NCBI RefSeq assembly: GCF_020283565.1 | Contig: NC_060064.1 | Location: 19,240,337 to 19,304,336, forward strand | Source of the DNA: Trifolium pratense | Taxonomy: Eukaryota; Streptophyta; Magnoliopsida; Fabales; Fabaceae | Direction of reading: 5' to 3' | DNA: 64,000 nucleotides | In this document: in pieces, positions 10,976 to 23,159 of the stretch | How the letters are laid out: each line of letters begins with the position of its first letter | Numbering within the stretch: position 1 is the stretch's first letter | Made by a program: the position numbers and the translations under genes | Notes under the pieces: model-generated | Databases searched by the model: none | What the model was told of the DNA's origin: nothing | What the model saw: the letters and a program-made list of their open reading frames with translations, nothing else

Positions 10976-13900
10976 TAAATCGTGTGCTTAGTGACATCCA
11001 ATTCCTTCTAAAAAAATTGGACACTCTTTTCCATCTCTCTCTCATGTAGTGTTTTCTCTTTTACTCTTGCATAATGTAAACTTTCTCTTGCTCCCATGGC
11101 AAACTCAAATTTCTTCGTCTATTTTGATTAATGTAAGATTTTTTGCCCAATCATCTCATCTTTATCTTTACTATATGAAAATGCCGTCACTTAATCAGAA
11201 TCTTTTGGCCTAATTTTCCTCAAAATCTTACTAAAGGCGAGCAATATAAGCCCTTCTCTGCCTTGGGAAAAGTTGCGAACTCTAGAAGTAAGGGTGTTGC
11301 GAAACTGGCACCATAGCCTAAGAAGACTATAAGAGTTATCTTTCTCGACAAAAAGAATAGAATGCTTAACTTTGAGTAAGATTTATGATTGAACCCTTCC
11401 CCTCTAGCTTATTCCCTAAGAGAAAGTAATCTCTAAAAGTTAGACTTGAGTGCCATGATTTCTTAATAAGCCACCGTCTTCTTCTTTATCTTTATTATAC
11501 AAAGAGAAATAAAAATTCAGCCACATAACCCCTAATATTCAGCCACATTTATCTTTACATTCTATATTTGTTCTGTCCAGCACTCATATTTTGTAGATCA
11601 AACAGACTTTATATTTAAAAAATTTTAAGTTGGTTTATTATATTATTGATGTCATTATAAGTTAATCATTTTTGTCAAATTTTGAGTTAACTCTATCTTA
11701 AACGTCAATGTGGCACCTTTCAGAGTTATCCACATGTGTTTCTATATTAGTCACCAGGATATTTAAACAAATATTTGATTAAAAAGACTAACTCATTATA
11801 ATATTATTAGTAATATAAGAGATCAATTTTCCTTTAAAAAAAATCAATTTTTTTTAAAAAAATATAGCTAGGGGATCAATTTTTTATTTTTTTTTTAACA
11901 AAAATTATAGGGGATTAATTTAAAACTTAAAATTTCATAAAAAAGAAAACTTAAAATAAATGCAAGGCATACAATGTAACTTAAAAAAATTATTGGGTAT
12001 AGTAATAGTAATATAGTATTCACATTCGGTTATTTGACGCCATGTACACAATCATTTTTTATTTTAATTTTTGAATTAATTTTATCCTATGTGCAATGAA
12101 ATAAGCCTTTTTTTAATGGTGAAACATACATTATCCTTTTAAGAACCGAGAATATTTATTCAATAACTAATGAGAATAAGACAAATAAGTAAATAATTTG
12201 TATGTGGTATTTACAAATTAACTTGAAAACTTTTTTTATTTCACATACAAATCTACTTATGTGACTTATTTTTATTAGTTGCCGGATAAATATATATCCC
12301 AAATTTTTTAAAGGGTATAAGAAAAACATTTTTTTATAGGTACAAATTAAGAACTCTCCTTGACAGAAACCGTTCCAAATAAATAAAATTAAAAAGTCAA
12401 ACAATTTTAAAACCAAGACCATGTGAATGTGAATTTGGTGGTACTATATATTTTTAATCAACAAACACGATGACAATAAAAAAAGAAAGCATAAGGTGTG
12501 AAAACTGAAAACAGGAAAACGTGACATTTCATTAGTCTTGTATTTTCTTGCCTTCTAAGGCAAATAGCTAAAGGAGTCAATTTATTAGACAACATTGGGT
12601 AAACAAATTAAATTCAAAGCAAAGTACTATAAATAAATGAAGAAAAAAGAGAAAACAGCTTAGACCCCATAAATAAAAACACAGTGGGTGTTTGAAGTTT
12701 GAGTTTTTGAAGCTTGAAAACAAGCATTACGTACAAAACAAATTAAATGGCTTCATGTGCCTTCAATTGTTTTTCTAAACCGTTCTGATTATGACGTCTA
12801 TGGCTACTTCTATAACTAGTAGCCTAAAATAATAGCCAGCCTTGTTGCATGCTTAAATTTACTATGGCTATTGTTGGTTGTTGAATTTAAGTTAGCTTTA
12901 GGGTGCGTTTATTTGCTCTCAAATAAATGTTTGGATAAAATAATGCACAATGTATCGGATAAGTTGAATGTTCGGGGTCCAAACCCCGATCCCTGCATAT
13001 ATAATATGTGATGTTTCTTATCAACTGAGTTATGTTTATGGACACATATGATCCTTTTCTTTGTGAGACGACAAAGCTTTTAAAATATATTTTTAAGATG
13101 ATCTGTTAGTGTTAGGTATTTCTAACAATTCACTTTCTTGGATAAAAGAAATAAAATTCACTTTCATTAAAGTGGACTTCTTTTTTGCTTAATAGCTTAG
13201 TTGTTAAATTTCATCTTAAAGATACATAAGTAGAGTATTTGAGGGTTCGAATACCGACTTTTGCATAATATATATGATATCCCTATAAACTGAGCTAAAC
13301 TCTTAAAGATAAAGTGGACGTATTTTACATAGTTCAATTCAAAATTTTCTCACTAAAGTATTTTTTGGTGCGCACACTAAATTTAGTGTTATGCCAATGC
13401 CATTAAGCTAACTCATTTAAATTGTGGATTTGGATCATTTCTTCTTCTATTGAACAAGAGGACTAAAGATACTAGAGAAATTAAAAATTACTCTTATTTG
13501 ATATGTTATTAATTAAGACCATCAAATTCAAAATTAATGGTTTATACCGTTATTAATTACAATTCAAAATTAATGGTTATTAATTAAGACCATAAAATTC
13601 AAAATTCAAAATTACTCGTATTTTTTATTGAATACCGTTAATTTTATATAAAAAAAATAGTATTTGAGATTTACTTGCTTTAGTCTTTCCTCAATTTTTC
13701 ATCCAGTATATAACGAAGTTATTTATTTACGCGTCCTTTAAGTGTTGACAATTGAATCTGATGTAGCTGATCAGAGTGTTGACATGGTTTTGTATACTTG
13801 CTTACAAGTTACATGCATGTGTTGTGTGCGATTGACATGGTTTTGTTTTGATAATGCTGGCTTTGAAAATTCAAAAATATCTTGTAGTACGTACTATATA

Positions 13901-14370
13901 TATAATATAGTAATATACACAGTATAGTGTACGGACTACGGAGTAGTATTGTTCAAGAATTTTGCATTTACTCTACCATGACACCAACATTATCCAAAAC
14001 CATATTAATTGCACACACCAACTTGAACACTTTGAGCCACATCAGATTCTTTCTCATGTGTATACTATGTTGGGTTCACTGTGTGAGTAGTTAAATTTTT
14101 ACGTGTGAGTTACCTATAGGTTGGATGGTGCTCCATCGAATAGGTGACTCGAAATCGCCGAAAAGGAAAAGATTATCATCAGATTAGTGCTAAGAGAGTG
14201 AGCTAATTTAAAATACCGAGTCTAAAATCTTGGTTAAACCCTAAAAAATGACAGGATAAATGGGGGTCACTCCTTAGAGATAACAATTAGACGCACACCT
14301 AGTGAGTACTCGTAAAAAACCCCACAACAGGTATAAAAATCACATTATGAGTACGACATGAGCATGGGTA
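10976..14370. other. Gene-less spacer
   Basis: No supported gene. It holds SINE-like pieces (12950-13040, 13190-13310), AT-rich sequence, and at 14100-14370 a moderately GC-richer segment that is the left half of the site where the Copia element landed. A 60-bp stretch at 11178-11237 repeats 10553-10612. Confidence 0.5.
13190..13310 (+). mobile_element. SINE-like retroposon
   Basis: The A-box-like TTAATAGCTTAGTTGTTAAA and B-box-like GGGTTCGAATACCGA are spaced as in tRNA-derived SINEs. A tail region with TATATATGATATCCCTATAA follows. A related diverged piece lies at 12950-13040 (GGGGTCCAAACCCCGATCCC). No target duplication was resolved. Confidence 0.5.
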
Positions 14371-14611
14371 AGATAGAAAAGTAGTATTTGTATTTCTTGA
14401 TGATGATTATACAATGCACAACATACAAATATATACAGCAGTGTGGTAAGGCACGATCTTAGAATCATGTGAATCATGATGGCTGTGCACTATTTTTAGT
14501 AACAATATATGCTAGTCTATAATTGACATATAAATCATATTAATTTACATGATACACTATAATCATATGCTATTAATATAATTCAAGTATCAGGGAATTA
14601 TATCTCTAACT
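14371..14611 (-). repeat. 3' LTR of the Copia element
   Basis: 241 bp, matching 21025-21265 except near 14459 (T versus C) and 14483 (C versus A). The polypurine tract lies immediately inside it on the coding strand. Confidence 0.93.
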
Positions 14612-14618
14612 CCCCCTC

Positions 14619-15752
14619 TCAAACTGGTGGTGAGTGGATCACACCAAGTTTGTCTCTAATTTGACTGAAACGAGTGTGGCTTAATGGCTTGGTGAGACAA
14701 TCTGCAACTTGATCAGCTGTGGGGACATAAGCCACGACAACTTCATTTTGTAGTACTTGATCTCTGATATAATGAACATCAATTTCAATATGTTTAGATC
14801 GAGCATGCAGTACTGGATTAGAAGCTAATGCCTTGGCACTTAAGTTGTCACACCACAATATGGGTTTCCTTGGCAATGGGAGTTCAAGCTCAGTAAGTAG
14901 TGAACGAATCCATGCTATCTCAGCAGCTAGGTCAGCTAGAGCTCTGTACTCAGACTCTGTACTTGATCTTGATACTACCTTTTGTTTTCTTGAAGACCAA
15001 GAAATAAGTGTTTCACCAAGGAACACACATTGACCAGACATAGATTTCCTGTCATCAATACTAGTGGCCCAATCTGCATCAGAAAAACCTGTTATATCCA
15101 AGTCAGTTGATGGCTTGATGTGCAAGCAATAATTGATGGTGCCTTGAAGATACCTCAATATTCTTTTTATGCCTTGCCAGTGGTCAATGGTGGGTGAACT
15201 CATGTATTGACTGAGTTTATTAACAGAAAAGGCTATATCAGGTCTTGTGTGAGTTAAGTATTGTAGTCCTCCTATGGCTTGTCTGAACACAGTTGGATCT
15301 TTCAATTTCTCCCCCTCAACTGTGAATTGCCTACCTGTTATCATAGGTGTTGGACATGATGAGGCATTGTCCATCTTGAATTTCTTCAATAAGTCACCAA
15401 TGTATTTGGATTGTTTGAGGTACATTCCACTGACATTTCTTTGTACTTCTATGCCCAGAAAATAGTGTAATTGACCCAAATCTTTGAGAGAGAAGACATC
15501 GTTAAGCTGTTTGATGAAAGCTTGAAGGAACTTGTTATTGTTGCCTGTGACAATTATGTCATCCACGTATATAAGGAGAAACGTGATATGATCTTTACCT
15601 TTTAGAAGGAAAAGAGAAGAGTCACTTTTTGTGTTTTGAAAGCCCCAGTTCAACAATGCAGTTTTGAGGCTATCAAACCAAGCTCTTGGTGCTTGCTTCA
15701 ATCCATAAGTTGCTTTGGATAGTTTGCATATGTGATTAGGCTTGGTAGGATC
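14619..15752 (-). pseudogene. Copia pol, second part: reverse transcriptase and RNase H
   Basis: This continues the reverse transcriptase after the inserted solo LTR. Visible are YGLKQAPRAWFD, the catalytic YVDD within LLIYVDDIIVTG, DLGQLHYFLGIEV, and the Copia RNase H region (GFSDADWA, SRSSTESEYRAL, LWCDNLSAKALASNP, HARSKHIEIDVHYIRD). It ends at a stop at 14621-14619, eight bases from the LTR. The frame is intact, but it is separated from its N-terminal half by 2.3 kb, so no functional enzyme is expected. Confidence 0.93.
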
Positions 15753-18037
15753 TGTAACACCCTAACTAATACTACGCGCACTAATTAAATATATGATACA
15801 AATGCATAGCATTAATCAGAGTATTACATTTAAAATATTAAAACACATAACATGCATACTTAACATATATTAATATTGTAGCGGAATCATATAAAACCTG
15901 TCCTATTCTTCTATCAAATAAGAGCAAGTTCATATCTCATAAAATAAATACTTTGAAATCATGCATATTCATAATATCCAAAGACATTAGTTCAACAGAC
16001 TAATCCAAACATGCATAGGTATCACAATCATAGTAGTAATACAGTCATCCGAATAACAAAATAATTTCGGCATAAGGCTCCTATACATAATTTCAGACAT
16101 CATAAGCGACAAAAGATGAATCCTAAGGTGGTACAAGTATCAGAGCATCTAGACTAAGACTCGGGTAATCTAGATACTAAACAAAATAGGAGTAGCCTAA
16201 AGCTATCCTCTCACCAAAAGAACTAGAAGCAATAAAGCGGCGCGACTAGATATGAGGCTCAAGGTTCTCAACCTGCAACTCTGGACCCCCAAAGGTCGAG
16301 CAATTACAAACAACAGAGAGTTAGTTATGAAATTCATACAAGTGCAAAAGTACGCATACTATACACTTAAATAGACAACACATATACTACTCAATTAAAT
16401 ATTTCTATCTAACTTATCCAATATTTTCATACCATCATAGTCATCATAGAATCAAAGATTTATAATTATTCAAATAGTTATAAGTACACGGATCAATTAT
16501 GTCAAATACCAAACACCTCACATAAGTGCACATATTACCTAATGCAACTAATGCCACATTTATGCAATGCCCCTAGCATTACTAATGCATGCAATATTTC
16601 ATCATCATTTATTGGACCAACTGAATCCATATATTTTAGCCACCACTAAAATATCTGCTATACTTTCAACCGCAGCTAAAGTATCTGCTCATCATACAAT
16701 ACGAATGATTGGAATGCTCAAGTATCATTTATCTACATCATCATCAAAGTGGATGTACAATCCAATAGTATTATATTTACGTATTATAGAACACAATTCA
16801 CATCATCACTAAATAAATGAATTGTTCATCTCTCATTAAAGAAAAATAATACACAAACATATACATGGTAATTTACTTATAAACGTCAGTTCAAAACCAT
16901 GTAAGTATGCCCAAACTAAGTCTTCAATAATAACAATTAATTTGATCCACTTAAGCATACGAACCTTATTAAATTATATATAGAAAGTATGCAATTTTTA
17001 AGTGAACTGTATAAACCAAGCTTCATCTCATAAAACGGGTTCCGGAATCGGAATCTACGCGAAAAACTGTGAAAAATAGGTTCCGGATAAAAAAAAGTCA
17101 ACAAAAGTCAAAAGTCAAAATCAACGCAAAAAGTCAACGCGGCCATAAACTGTATAATTTTGCAGAAAACGCGAATTGGCTTCAGGAACTTATTTCAGAA
17201 GTGCTTATTTGCTCAAAAACAACTTATTTCGCACAGAAAGATTATACCAAACATGGGTCAAGTTTACATAAGTTCAAAAGCACTTAAAAATAGCTTATTA
17301 ACCTCAAAATCACTTAAATTCATCAAATTGACACTTTTGAACCAAAACTCATGAAAATCATGTAAAAATCAACAACAACAACATCAAGTGATCATTTTTC
17401 ACAGATTAAATCATACAACTAACATCAATGAATATGTAGATTCATATAACAATCACCAAAACTTCATAAAAAAATTATATTTCCATCAACCCAACCCAAA
17501 CCTAGAGATGAGAGAGTTTGGGAATGGAGAAGGATTCCTTCTCCCCTCTCTTGAATCATCTCTCATAAATTTAACAACTACTCTATTACCTTATCAAAGT
17601 TGGAATCTTTACTCCTTCTTCTTCAATTTCCAAGTTCTCCTTCTACTCTTGATCTTGTCTCTAAAACTCTTCTTTTCTACTTTCTCTTTCTACCTCTCTT
17701 TTTCTCTTTATTTTTATGACTAAAAACCTAATTATACTACTAATTCTTTCTAACCAAAATTTTACTACATTACTACACAATTAGTCAATTACCATTTTCT
17801 TCTTATATTTTACTAATAACATGGTTATTTTACATTTTAGGCCCAATAACACTTAAGATTCATTAATTCTCCTAATTAATTAATTATCTCACTTATAATT
17901 AGTCTAACCTCTCACAATTAACTAATAATCTATTAATGACCAAAATATTCTTAATCATACCAAAAACATAATTAATCACATAATAATCGAAATAAAATAA
18001 TAATAACTAATAATTCAAAAAAAAAACGGTCGTTACA
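15753..18037 (-). mobile_element. Solo LTR (probable Ty3-gypsy) inserted in Copia pol
   Basis: The 2285-bp block is flanked by the exact 5-bp direct repeat GGATC (15748-15752 and 18038-18042). On the minus strand it starts TGTAACGACCG and ends GGGTGTTACA, the terminal style of long gypsy (chromovirus/Tekay-like) LTRs. It contains no primer-binding site, gag or pol, only low-complexity open frames. A purine-rich stretch (minus strand of 17560-17720) and a GACTTTTGACTTTTGTTGAC block (17090-17125) resemble LTR leader sequence. The simplest reading is a full element reduced by recombination between its LTRs. Orientation rests on terminal style only. Confidence 0.85.
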
Positions 18038-18042
18038 GGATC

Positions 18043-19800
18043 AACAAATCCTTCTGGTTGTTGCATGTATACTGTTTCTTTAAGGTATCCATTTAGAAAT
18101 GCATTGTTGATGTCTAATTGCCTGACTTCCCAATTGAGGTGCACTGCAATTAAGAGGATAATCCTGACTGTGCTAGCTTTGACTACCGGGCTAAATGTTT
18201 CTTCGTAGTCAATTCCAACTGTTTGTTGAAACCCCTTTGCAACTAGTCTAGCTTTCCTCCTCTCTATGGAGCCATCTGACTTGTATTTGGTCTTGAAGAC
18301 CCATTTTGAGTAAACTACATTTGTTTGATCTTGGTAAGGCACTAATATCCATGTTTTGTTGGACATGAGTGCTTTAAACTCTTTTTGCATTGCTTCTTTC
18401 CATAAGGGTCTTGTGAGAGCTTCCTTGGCATTTGCAGGTTCCATTGTGTCTTTGTAGGTTTCAGTGAGTCCAATGTAAGGTAGCTTTGGCTTATGAATGC
18501 CTGACTTACTCCTTGTGTGTATTGCATTGCTTGTATTTGTGTTCAGACTTGATTCACCCACACTTTGCTGTTGAGCTATGTCTAGTGTCTCTTCATGAGC
18601 GGTGTCATTTTCTAATGAACCATTGTCAGTTTGTTCTGTGTCGCTGTTAACATCTTGTGAGTCTTCTGAATTTATCTCAACTGGATTTTCTTCTTCAGTG
18701 ATTGGTATGCTTGCATCACTAGTGGAATTACCTGCAGTGCACAAAGGAAAAGAAGTAGATGGATTGTTAATTGTTGTTTTTAGAGGACTTCTTGTATTGA
18801 GAAATCCATCATGGAATGGAAAATGGTCTTCATTGAAAACGACATGTCTTGATATGAAAGTTCTTCCATGAGAGTTGAGACATTTATACCCTTTGTGGGA
18901 GTTGCTATATCCCAAGAACACACACCTGGTTGTGTGAAATTGTAGCTTGTGCTGGTTATAAGGTTTGAGACATGGGTAACACGCACAACCAAAGGGTTTA
19001 AGGAGCTTATAGTCAGGTTCTTTATGAAACATGAGTGAATACGGACTCTCATTTTGAGTAATTTGGGATGACAATCTGTTTATGAGGTATACTGCAGTTG
19101 AGAATGCTTCCCACCAATAATGTAAGGGCATTTGAGCTTGTGCAAGTAAGGTTAAGCCAAACTCTGCTATATGTCTGTGTTTCCTCTCAGCTCTTCCATT
19201 TTGTTGAGAGGTATATGGACATGACATTCTAAATTGTATGTCAGCTTCTAAAGCAAGTTTTTGCACAGGTTTGTATTCGCCACCTCCATCGCACTGAATT
19301 ATTTTGATTCTTTTATTGAATTGATTTTCGGTTAAATTTTTAAATTGAGTGAAAGCTTGCACAGTCTCAGACTTTTGTTTCAAGGGATAAATCCAGGTGA
19401 ACCTACTAAAATCATCAATAAAGTGCACATAATATTTAAAACCAGAGGATGACATTATTGGTGCAGGACCCCATACATCAGTGTGGACCAACTCAAGTGG
19501 TTCCTGAGCATGAGAAGAAGAAGGCTTAAAAGGTAAAAAATGCATTTTGCCATATTGGCATGCCTCACAAAAACTAAAATTATCACTAGGTGGCACTTTG
19601 ACATTACAACTTTTCAAGACTTTGTCTAAGACTTTATTATTAGGGTGACCAAGTCTTCTATGCCAACTCTCCTTGACAGATACATAAGCACTTGAGTTCC
19701 TTTTGTTTCCTGAGAGCTGGTACAATCCATCTTTAAGTAGCCCTTTTAGTATTACCTTCCCTGTCAACTTGTCCTTCACAAAACAACAGTTTTCATCAAA
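18043..19800 (-). pseudogene. Copia pol, first part: integrase and start of reverse transcriptase
   Basis: From N to C: GAG-pre-integrase zinc motif (HRRLGHP...CEACQYGK), integrase core with HTDVWGP, FIDDFSRFTW, CDGGGEY and QNGRAERKHRHI (the D, D, E pattern), then the reverse transcriptase start (KWVFKTKYKSDGSIERRKARLVAKGF, shown in part, and LDINNAFLNG). It reads in the same frame as gag after the TAG at 19803-19801. It breaks off at the solo LTR after GFVDP. Confidence 0.93.
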
Positions 19801-21003
19801 CTAAACAAGTATGTTGTTGTCAGCAGCCAATTTAGAAACACTTAATAGATTTTTGGTAATGTTAGGTACATATAAGACATCATGTAAATTGAGTGACTTA
19901 AGTTTTGAAGAACCTGTACCCACAATTTTCAATTTTTCACCATTACCAACAACTAGTGAATTCTTACCATGGTGCTCTGTCAATTCTTGAAACTTGTCAT
20001 TTTGATGTGTCACATGATTGCTTGCACCGCTATCAAAGTACCAGTCATAGTCTTGAACTGAGTTCTGAGAGGCTAGGAAGGCATTGTGAGGTCCTTGCTT
20101 GTCACTGTCTGCTGAATAATTTGGCCTTGAGTAGCTTTTGTCGAACCTGTGAAAGCAATCTATTGCAATATGATTACTCAAGCCACAAACTTGACAAGAT
20201 GACTTGGATGGCCTGCCTCTTCCCCTGCCTCCTCTCCAACCTCTGAAGTTGGAACCTCTCCAATTATTGTTTGATTTGAATTTGTTGCCTCGGTGATCAG
20301 ATTTGTTTGCAACGTTTGTTGTTGCATTGAGAGTCAGGTTGGTGAGGTTGTTCAATTGCTCAATTCTACTTTCAAAAGTCAGCAATTGAGCTTGTAAATC
20401 CACCCAACTGAGTGTGGTTTGATCGGACAGTTTGACAACTACAGGATTATATTCAGAATCCAAACCATTTAGAGTTTGAATGATCAGATCAGAATTTGAA
20501 ATTGGATTGCCTGCAAGTTTGAGTTTATCAGCAAGATTCTTCATCTTGATCAGGTAATCTTCAATTTTCATTTCTCCTTTTCTGGTGCTATGAAACTCAG
20601 ATTTAAGATAAGTGATTTGTGACCTTGTGTGAGCACCAGCCAAACTTTGAGCCTCCTCCCAAAGTTGCTTTGAGGTTTCACAGTGTAGTAACTGTGTTGC
20701 TATGCCAATGGTCATCGAATTTCTCAACCATCCAAGGAGTTGTTGATCATATGCTTGCCAATCTTCAAATTCTGGATTGAATTTTTTGCTTGAATCTGCA
20801 GCAGTGATGAATTCTTCAGGACACTCCTTCTTCCCTAACATGTAGCCATCAAGTTTGGCACCTCTGATTAAAGGCAACACCATTGATTGCCATAGTGGAT
20901 AATTGTCTCTGTCCAACTTGACAGAAATAGTGGATGGGAGATCATTTCTATGGTTTGCATTTGCAGCAGATGACATGGTTTGTGTTGGATCTAGAGCCTT
21001 CAA
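19801..21003 (-). CDS. Copia gag and protease, 400 aa, ending at an in-frame stop
   Basis: The N-terminal half is the Copia gag domain (LDRDNYPLWQSMV, LWEEAQSLAG, DYLIKMKNLADKL). A zinc knuckle C-X2-C-X4-H-X4-C (CQVCGLSNHIAIDC) follows a Gly/Arg-rich stretch. The aspartic protease follows with DSGASNHVT and ends LLSVSKLAADNNILV. The frame stops at TAG (19803-19801), where related elements continue into pol without a break, so this looks like a nonsense mutation rather than a natural end. Confidence 0.92.
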   Translation of the reverse strand: MKALDPTQTMSSAANANHRNDLPSTISVKLDRDNYPLWQSMVLPLIRGAKLDGYMLGKKECPEEFITAADSSKKFNPEFEDWQAYDQQLLGWLRNSMTIGIATQLLHCETSKQLWEEAQSLAGAHTRSQITYLKSEFHSTRKGEMKIEDYLIKMKNLADKLKLAGNPISNSDLIIQTLNGLDSEYNPVVVKLSDQTTLSWVDLQAQLLTFESRIEQLNNLTNLTLNATTNVANKSDHRGNKFKSNNNWRGSNFRGWRGGRGRGRPSKSSCQVCGLSNHIAIDCFHRFDKSYSRPNYSADSDKQGPHNAFLASQNSVQDYDWYFDSGASNHVTHQNDKFQELTEHHGKNSLVVGNGEKLKIVGTGSSKLKSLNLHDVLYVPNITKNLLSVSKLAADNNILV

Positions 21004-21024
21004 GGCATAAGCGCTCTGATGCCA

Positions 21025-21265
21025 AGATAGAAAAGTAGTATTTGTATTTCTTGATGATGATTATACAATGCACAACATACAAATATATACAGCAGTGTGG
21101 TAAGGCACGATCCTAGAATCATGTGAATCATGATGGATGTGCACTATTTTTAGTAACAATATATGCTAGTCTATAATTGACATATAAATCATATTAATTT
21201 ACATGATACACTATAATCATATGCTATTAATATAATTCAAGTATCAGGGAATTATATCTCTAACT
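21025..21265 (-). repeat. 5' LTR of the Copia element
   Basis: 241 bp, the partner of 14371-14611. The primer-binding site TGGCATCAGAGC lies directly inside it at about 21024-21013. Confidence 0.93.
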
Positions 21266-21330
21266 GGGTAGTTACCCATAAAAATGTGCAGGTAGGGGGT
21301 ACATTAGTACTCACCCCACCTCATATCCAC

Positions 21331-21379
<49 letters not shown>

Positions 21380-22877
21380 CTTTATTTATATTATTATGTC
21401 AAAATATATGTATGTCAATTTTAAAAATCTAACACTATTGATCTTAGCTAGATCGGACAGCTAGATGACTAGCAATCACGTCTGTAGTTAAGCAATCCAC
21501 GGGGGGATGGGGGGGGGGGGGGGTGGGTTGTTCCGACGCTCAAGTTAGTAGAAGTACAAGTTAGAAAGTGGGTGAAGAATAGAATATTTGACCCTTTGAT
21601 GAGGAGGGTTTATATAGTGCCCCGAACGCTAAGTCAAAGCTCTCCATTATTATGGGCTGAGTGTATCCACCCATAATGGATGACTGCCAGAATTTATACG
21701 TGAATGTAGGGATGCGTTATTCGTGCTCACCCTCCGGTCAAACTGTTCTGCTAATCTCGGATAATGGATAGGTTTGGATGGCCACATGTCCTAAGTGGAG
21801 GAGCACATGGTAAACGTGTGTCTTTTGATGCAAACTGGTTATGTCACGTCCTATTGGGCCGTGCTCGACTCTAGACTAGCCTTAGGCCCGATCCAGCACA
21901 ACTATTAAACTAATATACAATTTTAATATAATTATTTATATTTATATATAACACAATGCAAAAACAATTTGAATATGTCAATAAAGATATGAACTTTAGT
22001 ATGATTACAACCAATTTTTTACAATTTTTATAAGTCAACATTAAATTATTTGATTTTTTAATTTTATTAAAATGATACTACTATGATATTTTCTAATTTA
22101 TCAATTTATTTTTGATAAAAATGTGAGTAACAGATACAAGTATGAACACTTAAGTACCTAGAGGATACATATACAAAAGTTGTTATCTACACGAACATGT
22201 AGGAGTATAATTGGACTGGTTTGGATTGAAGTTTCATGAATTTAGTGTTCGAACTAATAAATTCTCGATTGATTCAATTTTTAGTATTTTTCAAAAATAA
22301 AACCAAACCAAACTAATGGATTTGGTTCCGATACTTTAATCGGTTTGCAACATTTTTTCTAATGTATTCTATGTTTTTTTTTTCTTCCGATAAGACGTAC
22401 CTTAATTGAGACTCAAAACTTTATAGTTATGTTATGTGTGAATTTCAACTTTAAAGTTATGTTTAGTAACTTAAAAAATTACTATTACTAAAAGTATTTT
22501 TGTATATAAGATATATTTTATAATTAAATTCAACATACTCCTATTCAAATATTTTAATTCCACATGTCATTATAAATATCATAATCATGGTTAATATTCC
22601 TACTGCCTCTACAAGACTATAAAACAACAATACCTCAAAGTCTCTCAATTCTATTATGCTAGAAACACATGGCACATAAACACAAACACAGTCTTTCTTT
22701 ATCTTTGACGTTAGAAGCTTTAAATGCTTCACTTTACTCTCTCTGACACTATACCAACAACAACGCATAAAAGAAGCATTCAATAAATTCCATTTATTCA
22801 AACACAATTATTTTATGCTTTTCTCTCTCATTCTGTTTTTTTTAATCTATTATAAATGCACAATAATAATCTTGTTC
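21266..22877. other. Gene-less spacer
   Basis: It contains an (AT)n microsatellite at 21334-21375, a near-homopolymer G run at 21500-21522, and a GC-richer segment (21530-21900) that probably belongs with 14100-14370 to an older unnamed repeat split by the Copia insertion. No coding evidence. Confidence 0.55.
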
Positions 22878-23001
22878 CGGTACGTTTAGCTCAGTTGATA
22901 GAGATATTACATATGCAAGACTGAGTTTGAATTCCGCTAATCTCACTTATCCACCCTTAACATTGAATTTCTAGTCATTAGGCCAATTGACCAAAAAAAA
23001 A
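22878..23001 (+). mobile_element. SINE-like tRNA-derived retroposon
   Basis: The A box (GTTTAGCTCAGTTGATAGAG) and a B-box-like GAGTTTGAATTCCG are followed by about 60 bp of body and a 13-base A-run. A tRNA gene is excluded because the 3' half cannot form acceptor or anticodon stems. Confidence 0.65.
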
Positions 23002-23159
23002 AAAAGGAAGTGCGCAACAATATAGATCAATTTCTGAAATATTGTGGAACTTAAATGAAAATCGAATCTTTCTTATAAATTTTTAACGCTATTGCATGTC
23101 CAAATCGATTATCAAACTCAGAACATTAATTAAAGTCGAAAATATATGTATCATCTCAT

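Larger units (their letters stand above)
14371..21265 (-). mobile_element. Copia LTR retrotransposon, interrupted by a solo LTR
   Basis: The element is 6895 bp, flanked by the 5-bp target duplication GGGTA (14366-14370 and 21266-21270). The two LTRs are 241 bp each and differ at about two positions. On the minus strand the order is 5' LTR (21265-21025), a primer-binding site TGGCATCAGAGC adjacent to it (initiator-Met tRNA type), gag, protease, integrase, reverse transcriptase, RNase H, the polypurine tract GAGAGGGGG and the 3' LTR. Integrase before reverse transcriptase places it in Copia. It is defective: one in-frame stop at 19801-19803 and a 2285-bp insertion in reverse transcriptase. The LTR ends read AG...CT rather than TG...CA. 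Confidence 0.95.

Noticed and set aside
16567..17723. Several plus-strand frames of 60-110 codons
   Set aside because: They lie inside the solo LTR, are low-complexity and have no domain.
21530..21900. GC-richer segment as an exon
   Set aside because: All frames have stops within short distances; it looks like part of a repeat split by the Copia insertion.
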